A stretch of DNA of 33,458 nt from an uncultured Bacteroidota bacterium (lineage in GTDB: Bacteria > Bacteroidota > Bacteroidia > Chitinophagales > Saprospiraceae), in NCBI GenBank assembly GCA_902609095.1, contig CACLQQ010000030.1:1-33458 (forward strand), written 5' to 3'. The notes under the pieces are model-generated. The model saw only the letters and a program-made list of their open reading frames with translations. It was not told the origin of the DNA and searched no databases. Positions 15,940-25,467 of this stretch are shown here, in pieces. The stretch's first letter is position 1; every line of letters starts with the position of its first letter. The position numbers and the translations under genes were made by a program.

Positions 15940-18758
15940 GTTGTCTCCAACTCTAATTTAAGATATTGGCCAGTGAAACTCTTCTTGCTGTTAATGATCT
16001 TACTTGGACTACCTTCAAAGATGATATTTCCTCCTCTCTTACCCCCCTCAGGCCCAAGATCAATGATATGGTCTGCCACTTTGATGATATCCATATTATG
16101 TTCTATGACGAGAACAGTATTACCTTTCTCAACCAAGCAATCTAATACTGCTATCAGATGTTTGATATCAGCAAAATGTAGTCCTGTAGTCGGTTCATCT
16201 AGTATATACAGAGTATTACCTGTATCTCGCTTAGAAAGTTCTTCACTTAACTTTACTCGCTGGGCTTCACCTCCTGACAATGTCGTAGCCTGCTGTCCTA
16301 GTGTAATATATCCAAGCCCTACTTCTTGAAGAGTCTTAAGCTTGCGATAGATCTTAGGAATACTCTTAAAGAATTCTATCGCCTCGTCTACAGGCATATC
16401 TAATACATCAGAGATTGACTTACCCTTAAACATGATTTCAAGAGTCTCTCTGTTATATCTTCTACCTACACAAGATTCACAATCCACATATACGTCCGGC
16501 AAAAAGTTCATCTCAATTAACTTCTTTCCACCTCCTTCACAAGTTTCACATCTTCCTCCTTTGACATTAAAAGAGAATCTACCAGGTTTATAGCCTCTGA
16601 TTTTTGATTCTGGTAAATCCGCAAACAACTTACGGATGGGGTCAAAAAGCTTAGTATATGTGGCAGGATTAGATCTTGGAGTTCTTCCAATTGGAGATTG
16701 ATCAATCTCTATAACTTTATCAACGTTGTCAATTCCTTCTATCGATTTATATGGCAGTGGTCTCTGACTACTTTTATAAAAATGAGCTCTAAGTATGGGA
16801 TATAGGGTTCCATTAATTAATGAAGACTTCCCACTCCCTGATACCCCAGTAACACAAGTAAAAGTCCCCAATGGAATCTTTAAATCTTTACCTTTAAGAT
16901 TGTGTCCTATCGCACCCTTGAGAATGATAGTATCTCCATTCCCCTTCCGAGGTTTTTTATTGAATGGAATCTCTTCTCTGTGCGCTAAATAAGAAGCCGT
17001 AATTCCTTCTTTATCCGAGAACTCTGAAGGAGCTCCCTGATTGATAACCGCACCTCCATTTACCCCAGCTCCCGGACCTAAATCTATTAGATAATCAGAA
17101 GCAAGCATAATGTCTTTGTCATGCTCCACGACTATTACGGTATTCCCTATTTCGGATAAATCCTTTAGAGATTTAATTAACCTCTGATTGTCTCTTTGAT
17201 GTAGCCCTATACTGGGTTCATCCATGACATATGTTATTCCAGTCAACTGAGAACCTATCTGGGTTGCTAAGCGAGTTCTCTGTGACTCTCCTCCTGATAA
17301 AGTTCGGGTAGGCCTATGTAAATTGAGATAATCCAATCCAACCTGCAGCAGGAAGTCCAACCTATATTTTATTTCCATGATTACATCCTTAGCGATCATG
17401 TTCTGTCGATCGTCCAGATGATTGGTTAAATCCTCAAACCACTCGCTCAACTCAGATAAATCCATGATAGCCAACTCACCAATGTGCTTGTTAGCCAGCT
17501 TAAAATGTCTTGATTCTTTTTTAAGGCGATAACCTTCACATTCAGAACATGTAACTATAGTTAGAAAATCTGAAGCCCAATTCCTAATTCTTTCAGAGCT
17601 GGTATCCTTATACCATCGTTGAAGCATGGTAATTAACCCATCTTCTAAGATATTATGATTGTAGTCCGATAGAGTTCTTTGGGCTTTGATGCTCTTCTCA
17701 ATTTTTCCATTGAGGATGATTTCCATTGCCTTGGGAGGGATATTCTTAATTGGTGTAGATAGGGTGAACTTCTGCTCATTAGCTAACTTTCTGAGTTGCT
17801 TGAATGTAGTATTATCACGTGTCTCACCAAGTGGAACTATGCCTCCCTTATTAATACTCAGCGTATCATCAGGTATGACTTTTTCTAAATCCACTTCGTT
17901 TAACTGGCCTAAACCATTACAATGAGGGCATGACCCATAAGGGCTATTAAATGAAAAAGTATTAGGAGAAGGTTCTTCATATGACAAACCAGTATCAGGA
18001 CACATGAGTTGATTACTATATGGCTGCATTTTATTCGTTTCTAAATCATATACCTGAACAAAATTATCGCTCAATTTAAAAGCCACACTTAATGAAGAAG
18101 CAATACGCTCACGTTTATCTACCCCAACCTTAATCCGATCAACGACTATCTCGATATCATGAGTTTTGTATCTATCGACTTGCATGCTTGGAACAAGGTC
18201 ACATATCTCTCCGTCAACTCGAACCTTAGTATATCCTTTCTTACGCATCTGCTCGAATAGTTCTCTGTAATGTCCTTTTCTCGCTCTAATCAGAGGAGCC
18301 AAAATCATTACTTTCTTTCCATCATAATCTGATAATAAGTTTTGAATGATCTTTTCCTCAGAGTATTTGACCATTCGCTTACCAGTATTGTAAGAGTATG
18401 CCTCCCCTATACGAGCATATAAGAGTCTCAAAAAATCATAGATCTCAGTTGTCGTTCCTACTGTCGATCGAGGATTCCATCCTGTAGTTTTTTGTTCTAT
18501 TGAGATTACAGGACTAAGTCCTTCAATTTTTTCTACATCTGGCCGATCCATCTTTCCCAGGAACTGCCTAGCATAGGATGAAAAAGTTTCTAAATATCTG
18601 CGCTGACCCTCTGCGTATAAGGTATCAAATGCAAGAGAAGATTTACCACTACCACTGATGCCAGTTATAACTACCAGTCTATTTCGAGGGATATTAACAT
18701 CAATATTCTTAAGATTATGCTCTCTGGCACCAATGACTTGTATATACTGTTCTTCCAC
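15921..18758 (-). CDS. uvrA: Excinuclease ABC subunit A (UvrA)
   Basis: The damage-recognition ATPase of nucleotide excision repair, 945 residues and full length. Walker A motifs are GISGSGKS (33-40) and GVSGSGKSS in the second half; the ABC signatures are LSGGESQRTRL and LSGGEAQRVKL. The UvrB-binding and insertion regions are present. The C-terminal zinc finger keeps CETC...CESC. The first zinc module has CPDTG and then CPHC, so one Cys of its first pair is absent; I recall this as usual in Bacteroidota. The gene is followed by the BaiN-like gene (19-base overlap) and preceded by the PNP gene (7-base gap), so all three may be one transcript. No damage. Confidence 0.97.
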   Translation of the reverse strand: MEEQYIQVIGAREHNLKNIDVNIPRNRLVVITGISGSGKSSLAFDTLYAEGQRRYLETFSSYARQFLGKMDRPDVEKIEGLSPVISIEQKTTGWNPRSTVGTTTEIYDFLRLLYARIGEAYSYNTGKRMVKYSEEKIIQNLLSDYDGKKVMILAPLIRARKGHYRELFEQMRKKGYTKVRVDGEICDLVPSMQVDRYKTHDIEIVVDRIKVGVDKRERIASSLSVAFKLSDNFVQVYDLETNKMQPYSNQLMCPDTGLSYEEPSPNTFSFNSPYGSCPHCNGLGQLNEVDLEKVIPDDTLSINKGGIVPLGETRDNTTFKQLRKLANEQKFTLSTPIKNIPPKAMEIILNGKIEKSIKAQRTLSDYNHNILEDGLITMLQRWYKDTSSERIRNWASDFLTIVTCSECEGYRLKKESRHFKLANKHIGELAIMDLSELSEWFEDLTNHLDDRQNMIAKDVIMEIKYRLDFLLQVGLDYLNLHRPTRTLSGGESQRTRLATQIGSQLTGITYVMDEPSIGLHQRDNQRLIKSLKDLSEIGNTVIVVEHDKDIMLASDYLIDLGPGAGVNGGAVINQGAPSEFSDKEGITASYLAHREEIPFNKKPRKGNGDTIILKGAIGHNLKGKDLKIPLGTFTCVTGVSGSGKSSLINGTLYPILRAHFYKSSQRPLPYKSIEGIDNVDKVIEIDQSPIGRTPRSNPATYTKLFDPIRKLFADLPESKIRGYKPGRFSFNVKGGRCETCEGGGKKLIEMNFLPDVYVDCESCVGRRYNRETLEIMFKGKSISDVLDMPVDEAIEFFKSIPKIYRKLKTLQEVGLGYITLGQQATTLSGGEAQRVKLSEELSKRDTGNTLYILDEPTTGLHFADIKHLIAVLDCLVEKGNTVLVIEHNMDIIKVADHIIDLGPEGGKRGGNIIFEGSPSKIINSKKSFTGQYLKLELETTWGSLS

Positions 18759-18765
18759 TTAAGAC

Positions 18766-19593
18766 TTATATTCTCATAATCAGCTTACTAACTATAGTAG
18801 ATATCTTTTGTTCAACTTGCTGAGCAACATCAATAACCTCCTGGTGAGTAACCTTTCTGATAGCAGAAATCGGGAAGCACTTGTTAGTAACTGCGGTTAG
18901 CACACATGATGATAACTCCATATGTCTAGCAACCAATATTTCCGGAATTGTTGACATTCCAACAACTGTAGCACCAATTATATGAAGATAATTGTACTCC
19001 GCTTTAGTTTCTAGATTAGGGCCTGGAAGTCCTCCATATACGCTATTGTGCAGATTTATCTTATTTTCTTGAGCGATCTCATGACAGAGCTCAATTAATT
19101 TGGGATTATAAGCATCTGTCATATCTGGAAACCTTGGACCTAATCTATCGTCATTTGGACCCAATAGGGGATTATTGTAATGTAAATTGATATGATCATT
19201 AACTACTGTAATATCTCCAGCTTCATAATCTTCGTGGATACCTCCTGTTGCACTAGCGATTAAGAGATAAGAAACCCCAAGAAACTTAAACACCCTAATT
19301 GGTAAGGTTACCTCTTGCATATTATATCCCTCATAATAATGATACCTACCATTTTGCGCTATTACTTTCTTTCCATTTAGCTCTCCGTAAACTAATTGTC
19401 CAGCATGACCCTTGACCGTTGCTGGTGGGAAGTTTGGTATAACACTGTAGGGAATTATATGCTTTACCTCTATTTGGTCGGTAAAGTTCCCTAATCCTGT
19501 ACCTAACACAATTGCAATATCAGGCTTATCCTTAATGATCGATTTGATGTATTTAGTAGATTCAACAATCTGGTTATAATAACTAACTGTCAT
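18766..19593 (-). CDS. punA: Purine nucleoside phosphorylase, trimeric (PNP/MTAP) family
   Basis: Cytosolic phosphorolysis of purine nucleosides to base plus (deoxy)ribose-1-phosphate in purine salvage. The 275-residue protein has GTGLGNF (31-37), the phosphate-site GHAG (62-65), RYHYYEGY with Arg83, His85 and Tyr87, GGLPGPNLETKAEY with the base-binding Glu, GMSTIPEILVARH, and VTNKCFP with the Asn of the base site. One oddity: the usual NAAGG stretch reads SATGG at 114-118. The length is right for family 2. It begins the minus-strand run with uvrA and the flavoprotein, and its leader is back to back with the rimP promoter. The gene symbol is a best guess within the family. Confidence 0.9.
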   Translation of the reverse strand: MTVSYYNQIVESTKYIKSIIKDKPDIAIVLGTGLGNFTDQIEVKHIIPYSVIPNFPPATVKGHAGQLVYGELNGKKVIAQNGRYHYYEGYNMQEVTLPIRVFKFLGVSYLLIASATGGIHEDYEAGDITVVNDHINLHYNNPLLGPNDDRLGPRFPDMTDAYNPKLIELCHEIAQENKINLHNSVYGGLPGPNLETKAEYNYLHIIGATVVGMSTIPEILVARHMELSSCVLTAVTNKCFPISAIRKVTHQEVIDVAQQVEQKISTIVSKLIMRI

Positions 19594-19711
19594 GCTCGGT
19601 ATATGTACTTCTATTTATAATTATGCTGCTAAATTAAGCTTATAGTTTTAGTCCCTTAGGACTGCTTGACTGGCATTCATAAATATTCGTCGTCCACTCA
19701 CTTAAAATGCC

Positions 19712-19719
19712 TATATTTG
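19712..19719 (+). promoter_or_regulatory. Bacteroidota -7 box of the rimP operon
   Basis: TATATTTG matches the TAnnTTTG consensus used by the primary sigma factor in Bacteroidota. It lies 58 bases before the rimP ATG. No clear -33 TTG is seen at the right spacing, so transcription start (about 19725) is inferred from the -7 box alone. Confidence 0.55.
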
Positions 19720-19733
19720 CACTCGATTTGAGG

Positions 19734-19764
19734 AAAGGGGACTTTAGGTTCCCTTTTTTTTTTT
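19734..19764 (+). terminator. Leader hairpin plus T run ahead of rimP (candidate attenuator)
   Basis: AAAGGGGAC (19734-19742) pairs with GTTCCCTTT (19748-19756) with one G-T pair and a 5-base loop. An 11-base T run (19754-19764) follows. It starts about 10 bases after the predicted transcription start and ends 12 bases before the rimP ATG. A terminator inside the leader would cut off the whole operon unless read through, which suits control by NusA, itself an operon product. The control is inference. Confidence 0.65.
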
Positions 19765-19776
19765 AAAATTTAATCG

Positions 19777-20223
19777 ATGATAGAAAGACTATTGTCAGAA
19801 GCACTGACTACTAAGTTTACTGAAGAAGATTACAGAGACTATTATCTCATTGATATTGTTGTTAAGAAGAGTGATAAGGTAGAGGTTTATATCGACTCAG
19901 ATATTAACTTGAGCATCCGAAATTGTCAAAGAATTAGTAGGTACTTAGAGCACTTGATAGAAGAGAATGGCTGGTTAGGAGAAAAGTATACATTAGATGT
20001 TTCTTCACCAGGTGTCGATAGACCGTTAAAATTTAAACGTCAGTACAAGAAAAACATCGGTCGTATGATTCGTATCATGATTGATGAAGAAGAGACAATT
20101 GAAGGCAGATTGAAAGAAGTACAAGAAGATCAGATAATGATTTCTATTGGTAAGAAAGAAGAAGAGATCAATCTGAAGTTTGACAAAATTAGAAAAGCTA
20201 AAATACTCGTAAGTTTTAAATAG
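19777..20223 (+). CDS. rimP: Ribosome maturation factor RimP
   Basis: Cytosolic protein needed for 30S subunit maturation. At 148 residues it has the normal length. The N-terminal alpha/beta domain contains YLIDIVVKK and a VEVYIDSD strand, then LDVSSPGVDRPLK, the family's most conserved stretch. The C-terminal small barrel reads GRLKEVQEDQIMISI. It is the first gene of the rimP-nusA-infB operon. The gap to nusA is 6 bases if nusA starts at ATG 20230. Expression is probably gated by the leader hairpin 13-43 bases upstream. Confidence 0.95.
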   Translation: MIERLLSEALTTKFTEEDYRDYYLIDIVVKKSDKVEVYIDSDINLSIRNCQRISRYLEHLIEENGWLGEKYTLDVSSPGVDRPLKFKRQYKKNIGRMIRIMIDEEETIEGRLKEVQEDQIMISIGKKEEEINLKFDKIRKAKILVSFK

Positions 20224-20229
20224 AGCTTG

Positions 20230-21462
20230 ATGAACTTAATTGAGACATTTTCAGAATTTAAAGCGGGCAAGAATATCGATCGCCCGACAATGGTTAGAGT
20301 CCTTGAAGACGTCTTCAGAACTCTAATAAAAAAGAAATATGGCACAGATGACAATTTCGATGTCATTGTGAATACAACTAATGGTGACTTAGAGATCTGG
20401 AGGGTACGAGAGATTGTGCCAGATGGTGAGGTTACAGATGATAGAGCACAGGTGTCTATTACCGATGCACTCGAGATTGATGAGGATTATGAAATAGGTG
20501 AAGAGTGTTATCAAGAGCTTGAATTAGCAGAATTTGGCCGTAGATCTGTTATGGCTGCTCGTCAGACTTTAATCTCCAGAATCATGGAGCTTGAGAAAGA
20601 TGAGATCTTCAAAAGATACTCCGATCGAATCGGAGATATAGTAGTTGGCGAGGTACATCAGATATTGAAAAGAGAGATGCTTATTATAGATGATGCCACT
20701 GGAAACGAACTCGTTCTACCAAGGAATGAAATGATTAAAGGTGACTTCGTCAGGAAAGGTGATATGGTTAGGGGGATTATCAAGCGTGTAGATATGAGAA
20801 ACAATAATCCAGCTGTTCTCATGTCAAGAACTGATAATAACTTCTTAGCAAAATTGATGGAGCAAGAAGTTCCTGAAATTGAAGATGGTCTTATAACGAT
20901 TAAAAAAATCGTTAGAATTCCAGGAGAAAGAGCTAAAGTAGCAGTAGAATCTTACGACGATAGAATCGATCCAGTGGGTGCTTGTGTAGGTATGAAGGGT
21001 AGTAGGATTCACGGAATCGTTAGAGAATTGAAGAATGAGAATATTGATATTGTTAATTATACCAACAATATTAACCTATTCATCCAACGATCTCTTACGC
21101 CTGCTAAGGTGACAAGTATTAAGTTAGATGATGAATCTAAGACGGCTTCCGTATTTTTGAAACCAGATCAAGTTTCCTTAGCTATAGGTAGAGGAGGAAG
21201 CAATATCAAATTGGCGAGCAAGCTTACGGAATTTGAAATAGATGTGTATAGAGACACAGATGAAGAAATAGATGATGTAGACTTAGATGAGTTTACAGAT
21301 GAAATTGAAGAGTGGATCATCGATTCACTTAAGTCAATAGGCTGTGATACAGCTCGGAGTGTGCTACATTTGAGTAAAGAAGAGTTAATACGTAGAACCG
21401 ATCTTGAAGAAGAGACGATTACAGACGTGCTCAAAATTCTCAGTGACGAATTTGAAGATTAA
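20230..21462 (+). CDS. nusA: Transcription termination/antitermination protein NusA
   Basis: RNA-polymerase-binding elongation factor, 410 residues from ATG 20230. A TTG three bases upstream is in frame but homologues begin MNLIE. Domain order: N-terminal polymerase-binding domain (about 1-130), S1 (about 135-200, DIVVGEVHQILKREMLII), KH1 (GACVGMKGSRIHGIVREL) and KH2 (AIGRGGSNIKLASKL). A C-terminal acidic region with helix-hairpin-helix-like sequence (ETITDVLKILSDEFED) ends the protein. No second repeat of the acidic domain is present, as usual outside gamma-proteobacteria. It sits between rimP and infB, 40 bases before infB. It is a candidate regulator of its own operon through the leader terminator. 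Confidence 0.96.
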   Translation: MNLIETFSEFKAGKNIDRPTMVRVLEDVFRTLIKKKYGTDDNFDVIVNTTNGDLEIWRVREIVPDGEVTDDRAQVSITDALEIDEDYEIGEECYQELELAEFGRRSVMAARQTLISRIMELEKDEIFKRYSDRIGDIVVGEVHQILKREMLIIDDATGNELVLPRNEMIKGDFVRKGDMVRGIIKRVDMRNNNPAVLMSRTDNNFLAKLMEQEVPEIEDGLITIKKIVRIPGERAKVAVESYDDRIDPVGACVGMKGSRIHGIVRELKNENIDIVNYTNNINLFIQRSLTPAKVTSIKLDDESKTASVFLKPDQVSLAIGRGGSNIKLASKLTEFEIDVYRDTDEEIDDVDLDEFTDEIEEWIIDSLKSIGCDTARSVLHLSKEELIRRTDLEEETITDVLKILSDEFED

Positions 21463-21502
21463 TTTATTAAGCGAACAGAAAGGATAAACTTTAGAGTTAT
21501 AT

Positions 21503-24205
21503 ATGTCAAAAAGGCTAGTAAAAGTTGCCAAAGAGTTGAATGTGGGTACATCTACAATAGTAGAGTACTTAATTAATAATGGGTTTGATATTGACAACAA
21601 ACCTACAGCTAAGGTTACGGATGAAATGTATTCTAAGCTGTTAGAGGAGTTCAGTAATTCTAAAGAAGAAAAGTCTAAGGCTGATCAATTGATTATTGGC
21701 TCAAGAGCAGCAGAAGAGTTAGAGCCTCCTAAGCCTGCAGCTGTTGTTCTACCACCACCTCCTATACCTCCTGTAGAAGTCAAAGTTGAAAAGCCAAAAC
21801 CAGAGCCCGTTGAAAAGCCTAAGGAAGTTAAAGTTGAGGCACCAAAAATGGGTTTGAAGGTCGTTGAAAAGATCGATCTCGATAAAGCTAAAAAGCAAAA
21901 GCCGAAGTCTGCTCCAGAGCTTGAGCCTAAACCAAAAGTAGAGGTTAAGCCTGAAGAGCCTAAACCAGTATCAAAAGTAGAAACTAAAAAGAAGGAAGCT
22001 CAAAAAGCACCTTCCGACGAAATGGTGAGAGCAGCAACTCCACAATTACAGGGCCTTAAAATCATGGGCAAGATTGATACAAACAAGCTTGCTAAAAGAC
22101 CGAAGAAATCCGATAAGACAAAAGAAGAGGCTAAAAAGAAAGAAGATCAAGCATCAGAAGACAGAAAGAAAAGAAAGCGTAAACGTAAAAAGGTCATTAC
22201 CAATACAGGAGAAGATCGTAGAAGTGATAATCAAGGTGGTCGTAAAGGAGATAATAGAAGAGGTGGCCGAAATGATGAGGTCAAAGAAGTCTCCAAAAAA
22301 GAAATTGAAGAGAAGATCAAAGCGACAATGGCTCGGATCAAAGGCGGCAAATCAAACAAGCGCCAGAAAATCCGTAGAGATAGTCGTGTAGAGAAAAGAG
22401 AAAAACAAGAAATACTCGAAAACGAAGGACAAACAGAAACAATTCAGCTTACCGAGTTTATTTCCGTATCTGAATTAGCAAGCCTTTTAGATATACAAGC
22501 AACCGATATTATCATGTCTTGTATGAATATGGGTGTGATTGTTTCAATCAATCAGAGATTAGATGCAGAAATAATTGAGCTCATAACTGACGAATACGAC
22601 AGAGAAATAGAGTTCATCAGTGCAGAAGCTGTAGATGAAGATCAAGAAGAGATTGTTGATGACCCGTCAGACTTAGAACGAAGGGCCCCTATCGTTACAG
22701 TAATGGGTCATGTTGATCACGGTAAGACATCTTTATTAGATTATATCCGTAATGCCAATGTTGCTAGCGGAGAGGCTGGTGGTATTACACAGCATATTGG
22801 TGCCTACGAAGTCAAGGTTGATGGAAAAAAAGTAACTTTCTTAGACACTCCTGGTCACGAGGCATTTACTGCGATGAGAGCCAGAGGTGCTAAAGTTACT
22901 GATGTTGTAATTATCATCATTGCTGCTGATGATAGAATCATGCCTCAAACCAAAGAGGCAATAAGCCATGCACAAGCTGCTGGAGTCCCTATGATTTTCG
23001 CCATAAACAAGATAGATAAAGATGGTGCTTCACCAGATAGAATTAAGCAGGAACTTGCAGGTATGAACCTACTCATTGAGGAATGGGGCGGTCAATATCA
23101 ATCACAAGATATCTCAGCGACGACAGGTTTAGGTATCGATGAGCTATTAGAAAAAATCTTGTTAGAGGCCGAAGTCTTAGACCTTAAAGCGAATCCAAAT
23201 AGAAATTCTATTGGAACAGTTATCGAAGCCTCATTAGATAAAGGACGGGGATACGTTACTAAGATGTTAGTTCAGACTGGTACGATGTCTATAGGTGATG
23301 TAGTAGTAGCTGGAGGTGCTTCTGGAAAGGTTAAAGCCATGTTCAATGAGCGTGGAGAAAGACTTAAAAAAGCAGGGCCTTCAACCCCAATCCTACTTTT
23401 GGGATTAAATGGTGCCCCTCAAGCCGGTGAAAAGTTTAAAGTCGTTGATTCTGATCAGGAAGCACGACAAATCGCCGCTAAACGACAACAAATTGATAGA
23501 GAACAAACAAACCGAGCTAACAAACGTATTAGTTTAGATGAGATTGGACGCCGATTAGCATTAGGCAGCTTTAAGGAGCTGAACCTTATTGTTAAGGGTG
23601 ATGTCGATGGATCTATTGAAGCCCTGTCTGATTCATTGATAAAACTAAGTATCGAATCGGTACAGGTTAATGTCATTCACAAGGCTGTAGGTCAGATCGC
23701 CGAGTCAGATGTACTTCTTGCATCAGCATCGGATGCTATTATCGTTGGATTCCAAGTACGTCCATCTAGTGGGGCGCGTCATCTGGCAGAAAAAGAAGGG
23801 GTAGAAATCAAGACGTACTCTATTATCTATGAAGCTATCGATGAGATCAAGAGTGCTATAGAAGGCATGCTTGAACCAACAAAAGAAGAAAAACTGATGG
23901 GTGAGGTTGAAGTTCGAGAGACATTCAAGATTAGTAAGGTTGGTACCATTGCTGGTTCGTTTGTCACCTCAGGAATAATCACCCGTAACTCATTAATTAG
24001 AGTTATTAGAGATGGTATCGTAATGTTCCCTAACAAGCAAGGTCAAGTAGGAGAGATAGCGGCCCTCAAACGATTTAAAGATGATGTCAAAGAGGTTAAG
24101 AAAGGCTTAGAATGCGGTGTCCTTGTTAAAAATTACAATGATATCAAAATCGGTGACATTATAGAAGCATACGAAATTGTAGAAATTAAACAGACTCTGG
24201 ATTAA
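21503..24205 (+). CDS. infB: Translation initiation factor IF-2
   Basis: GTPase that places initiator tRNA on the 30S subunit; 900 residues. The N-terminal IF2_N helical domain (about 1-55) is followed by a long Lys/Pro/Glu-rich low-complexity region (about 60-310), common in Bacteroidota IF-2. The G domain starts near 395: G1 GHVDHGKTS (402-410), G3 DTPGH, G4 NKID (502-505) and the SATTG element. Domains II to IV follow to the end. Third gene of the rimP operon. Its last codons (TCTGGATTAA) overlap the region where the TIGR02757 gene should start. No damage. Confidence 0.98.
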   Translation: MSKRLVKVAKELNVGTSTIVEYLINNGFDIDNKPTAKVTDEMYSKLLEEFSNSKEEKSKADQLIIGSRAAEELEPPKPAAVVLPPPPIPPVEVKVEKPKPEPVEKPKEVKVEAPKMGLKVVEKIDLDKAKKQKPKSAPELEPKPKVEVKPEEPKPVSKVETKKKEAQKAPSDEMVRAATPQLQGLKIMGKIDTNKLAKRPKKSDKTKEEAKKKEDQASEDRKKRKRKRKKVITNTGEDRRSDNQGGRKGDNRRGGRNDEVKEVSKKEIEEKIKATMARIKGGKSNKRQKIRRDSRVEKREKQEILENEGQTETIQLTEFISVSELASLLDIQATDIIMSCMNMGVIVSINQRLDAEIIELITDEYDREIEFISAEAVDEDQEEIVDDPSDLERRAPIVTVMGHVDHGKTSLLDYIRNANVASGEAGGITQHIGAYEVKVDGKKVTFLDTPGHEAFTAMRARGAKVTDVVIIIIAADDRIMPQTKEAISHAQAAGVPMIFAINKIDKDGASPDRIKQELAGMNLLIEEWGGQYQSQDISATTGLGIDELLEKILLEAEVLDLKANPNRNSIGTVIEASLDKGRGYVTKMLVQTGTMSIGDVVVAGGASGKVKAMFNERGERLKKAGPSTPILLLGLNGAPQAGEKFKVVDSDQEARQIAAKRQQIDREQTNRANKRISLDEIGRRLALGSFKELNLIVKGDVDGSIEALSDSLIKLSIESVQVNVIHKAVGQIAESDVLLASASDAIIVGFQVRPSSGARHLAEKEGVEIKTYSIIYEAIDEIKSAIEGMLEPTKEEKLMGEVEVRETFKISKVGTIAGSFVTSGIITRNSLIRVIRDGIVMFPNKQGQVGEIAALKRFKDDVKEVKKGLECGVLVKNYNDIKIGDIIEAYEIVEIKQTLD

Positions 24206-24977
24206 AAAGAAAGCAGAGCTCAAGTCCTATTTAGATGAATTGGTCAATGAATATAATCGGCCAGACTTTATTGACAAAGATCCAATTTCTATTCCGCATA
24301 AGTTTAGCAAACTTCAGGATATAGAGATCAGTGCTTTTTGGGTTGCCATGCTTTCCTGGGGGCAACGTACCACTATAATCAGCAAAGCTAATGAGCTGAT
24401 GGCGATGATGGATATGGCGCCCCATGATTTTATATTGAATCATAGCCCAAAGGATCTAAAACCACTAGTACAATTCAAACATCGGACCTTTCAGCCTGAT
24501 GATACCCTTTACTTTATAGATTTCTTCAAACGCTACTATAACCATAATGACTCATTAGAATCTGCATTCTTTTCTGCTACAACAGATGTTAAAACCGCTT
24601 TGAGTCAATATCACAATCGATTCTTTGACATCGATTATGCTCCTAAACGTACTAAAAAACATGTCTCTACTCCAGTCAGAAAAAGTTCCTGCAAACGACT
24701 GAACATGTTTTTACGTTGGATGGTACGATCAGATGATAGAGGGGTTGATTTCGGACTATGGAAATCCATCAAACCAGCTGAGCTGATGATTCCTTTGGAC
24801 GTACACGTATTTAAAGTGGCTCAACAACTAAAACTGTTGAAAAGAGATAAAGCAGATTGGAGCGCAGTGGAAGAACTAACTGCGAATTTAAGGCGGTTAG
24901 ATTCATACGACCCTGTCAAGTATGACTATGCACTATTCTCTATTGGAGCTGAAAAAAGAACTATTACACCTTTATGA
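24201..24977 (+). CDS. TIGR02757 family protein without a canonical start codon
   Basis: A conserved Bacteroidota/Spirochaetes family of unknown function. Recognisable stretches are [71 protein letters not shown] and [12 protein letters not shown], ending [13 protein letters not shown]. The expected N-terminal sequence [12 protein letters not shown] is in the open frame but has no ATG, GTG or TTG ahead of it. The codon at the expected position (24201) is ATT and the first usual alternative is TTG 24240, which would cut about 13 residues. I mark the start at ATT 24201 with low certainty. It overlaps the end of infB by 5 bases and converges with the DUF4783-like gene with a 14-base overlap. The body shows no lesion. 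Confidence 0.75.
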   Translation: MKKKAELKSYLDELVNEYNRPDFIDKDPISIPHKFSKLQDIEISAFWVAMLSWGQRTTIISKANELMAMMDMAPHDFILNHSPKDLKPLVQFKHRTFQPDDTLYFIDFFKRYYNHNDSLESAFFSATTDVKTALSQYHNRFFDIDYAPKRTKKHVSTPVRKSSCKRLNMFLRWMVRSDDRGVDFGLWKSIKPAELMIPLDVHVFKVAQQLKLLKRDKADWSAVEELTANLRRLDSYDPVKYDYALFSIGAEKRTITPL

Positions 24978-25308
24978 TTTTGACCTTAGTAATCTTATCA
25001 GATGAACCATTGATAGAACTGAAATAAAAAAATCGATAACTAACATTTGCATCTTCTATATGATACAGACCATACGTATCCTTACTTTGTTTATGCCTTG
25101 AAGAATGAGATCGAATCACTTGAGGATTATTTAGAGATTTCATCCAATTCTGGATATAGAACTTTGCCTCACTCTTAGTTAAAAATTGTAGTTCTCGATC
25201 AACTTGAATCTCGACTTTATGATCGAGATTATCTAAGAGAATATCTATTTGACCACTTAGAGTAAAAGATGTGGTTAGTGTAAAAAGAGCACAAAAAAAA
25301 CTTATCAT
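24964..25308 (-). CDS. Small secreted protein, DUF4783-like
   Basis: A 114-residue protein with a signal peptide (MISFFCALFTLTTSFTLSGQ). The mature part has the NTF2-like pattern of DUF4783: VEIQVDRELQFLTKSEAKFYIQ, a helix, then SHSSRHKQSKDTYGLYHIE and a final set of strands (VSYRFFYFSSINGS ... ITKVKIIKV). DUF4783 proteins are usually about 125-140 residues, so the region after the signal looks somewhat short; part of the first helix may be missing. Periplasmic or exported; function unknown. The 3' end overlaps the convergent TIGR02757 gene by 14 bases. Assignment by pattern recall only. Confidence 0.65.
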   Translation of the reverse strand: MISFFCALFTLTTSFTLSGQIDILLDNLDHKVEIQVDRELQFLTKSEAKFYIQNWMKSLNNPQVIRSHSSRHKQSKDTYGLYHIEDANVSYRFFYFSSINGSSDKITKVKIIKV

Positions 25309-25467
25309 TTCTTACGGATTTATCGTTAAATCACTAATAAGTAGATATACTCCAGCTATAAGGTGAGTGTTGGTTACTGAATAAACTCACAGCATTCATA
25401 ATTTATTGTTATCTCATAATTATTAACCTAAATCATATCTTGCATCTGTCATTATGAATAAAGGAAT

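Noticed and set aside
22074..22391. A 105-codon lysine-rich frame inside infB
   Set aside because: It is the +1 shadow of the IF-2 low-complexity region.
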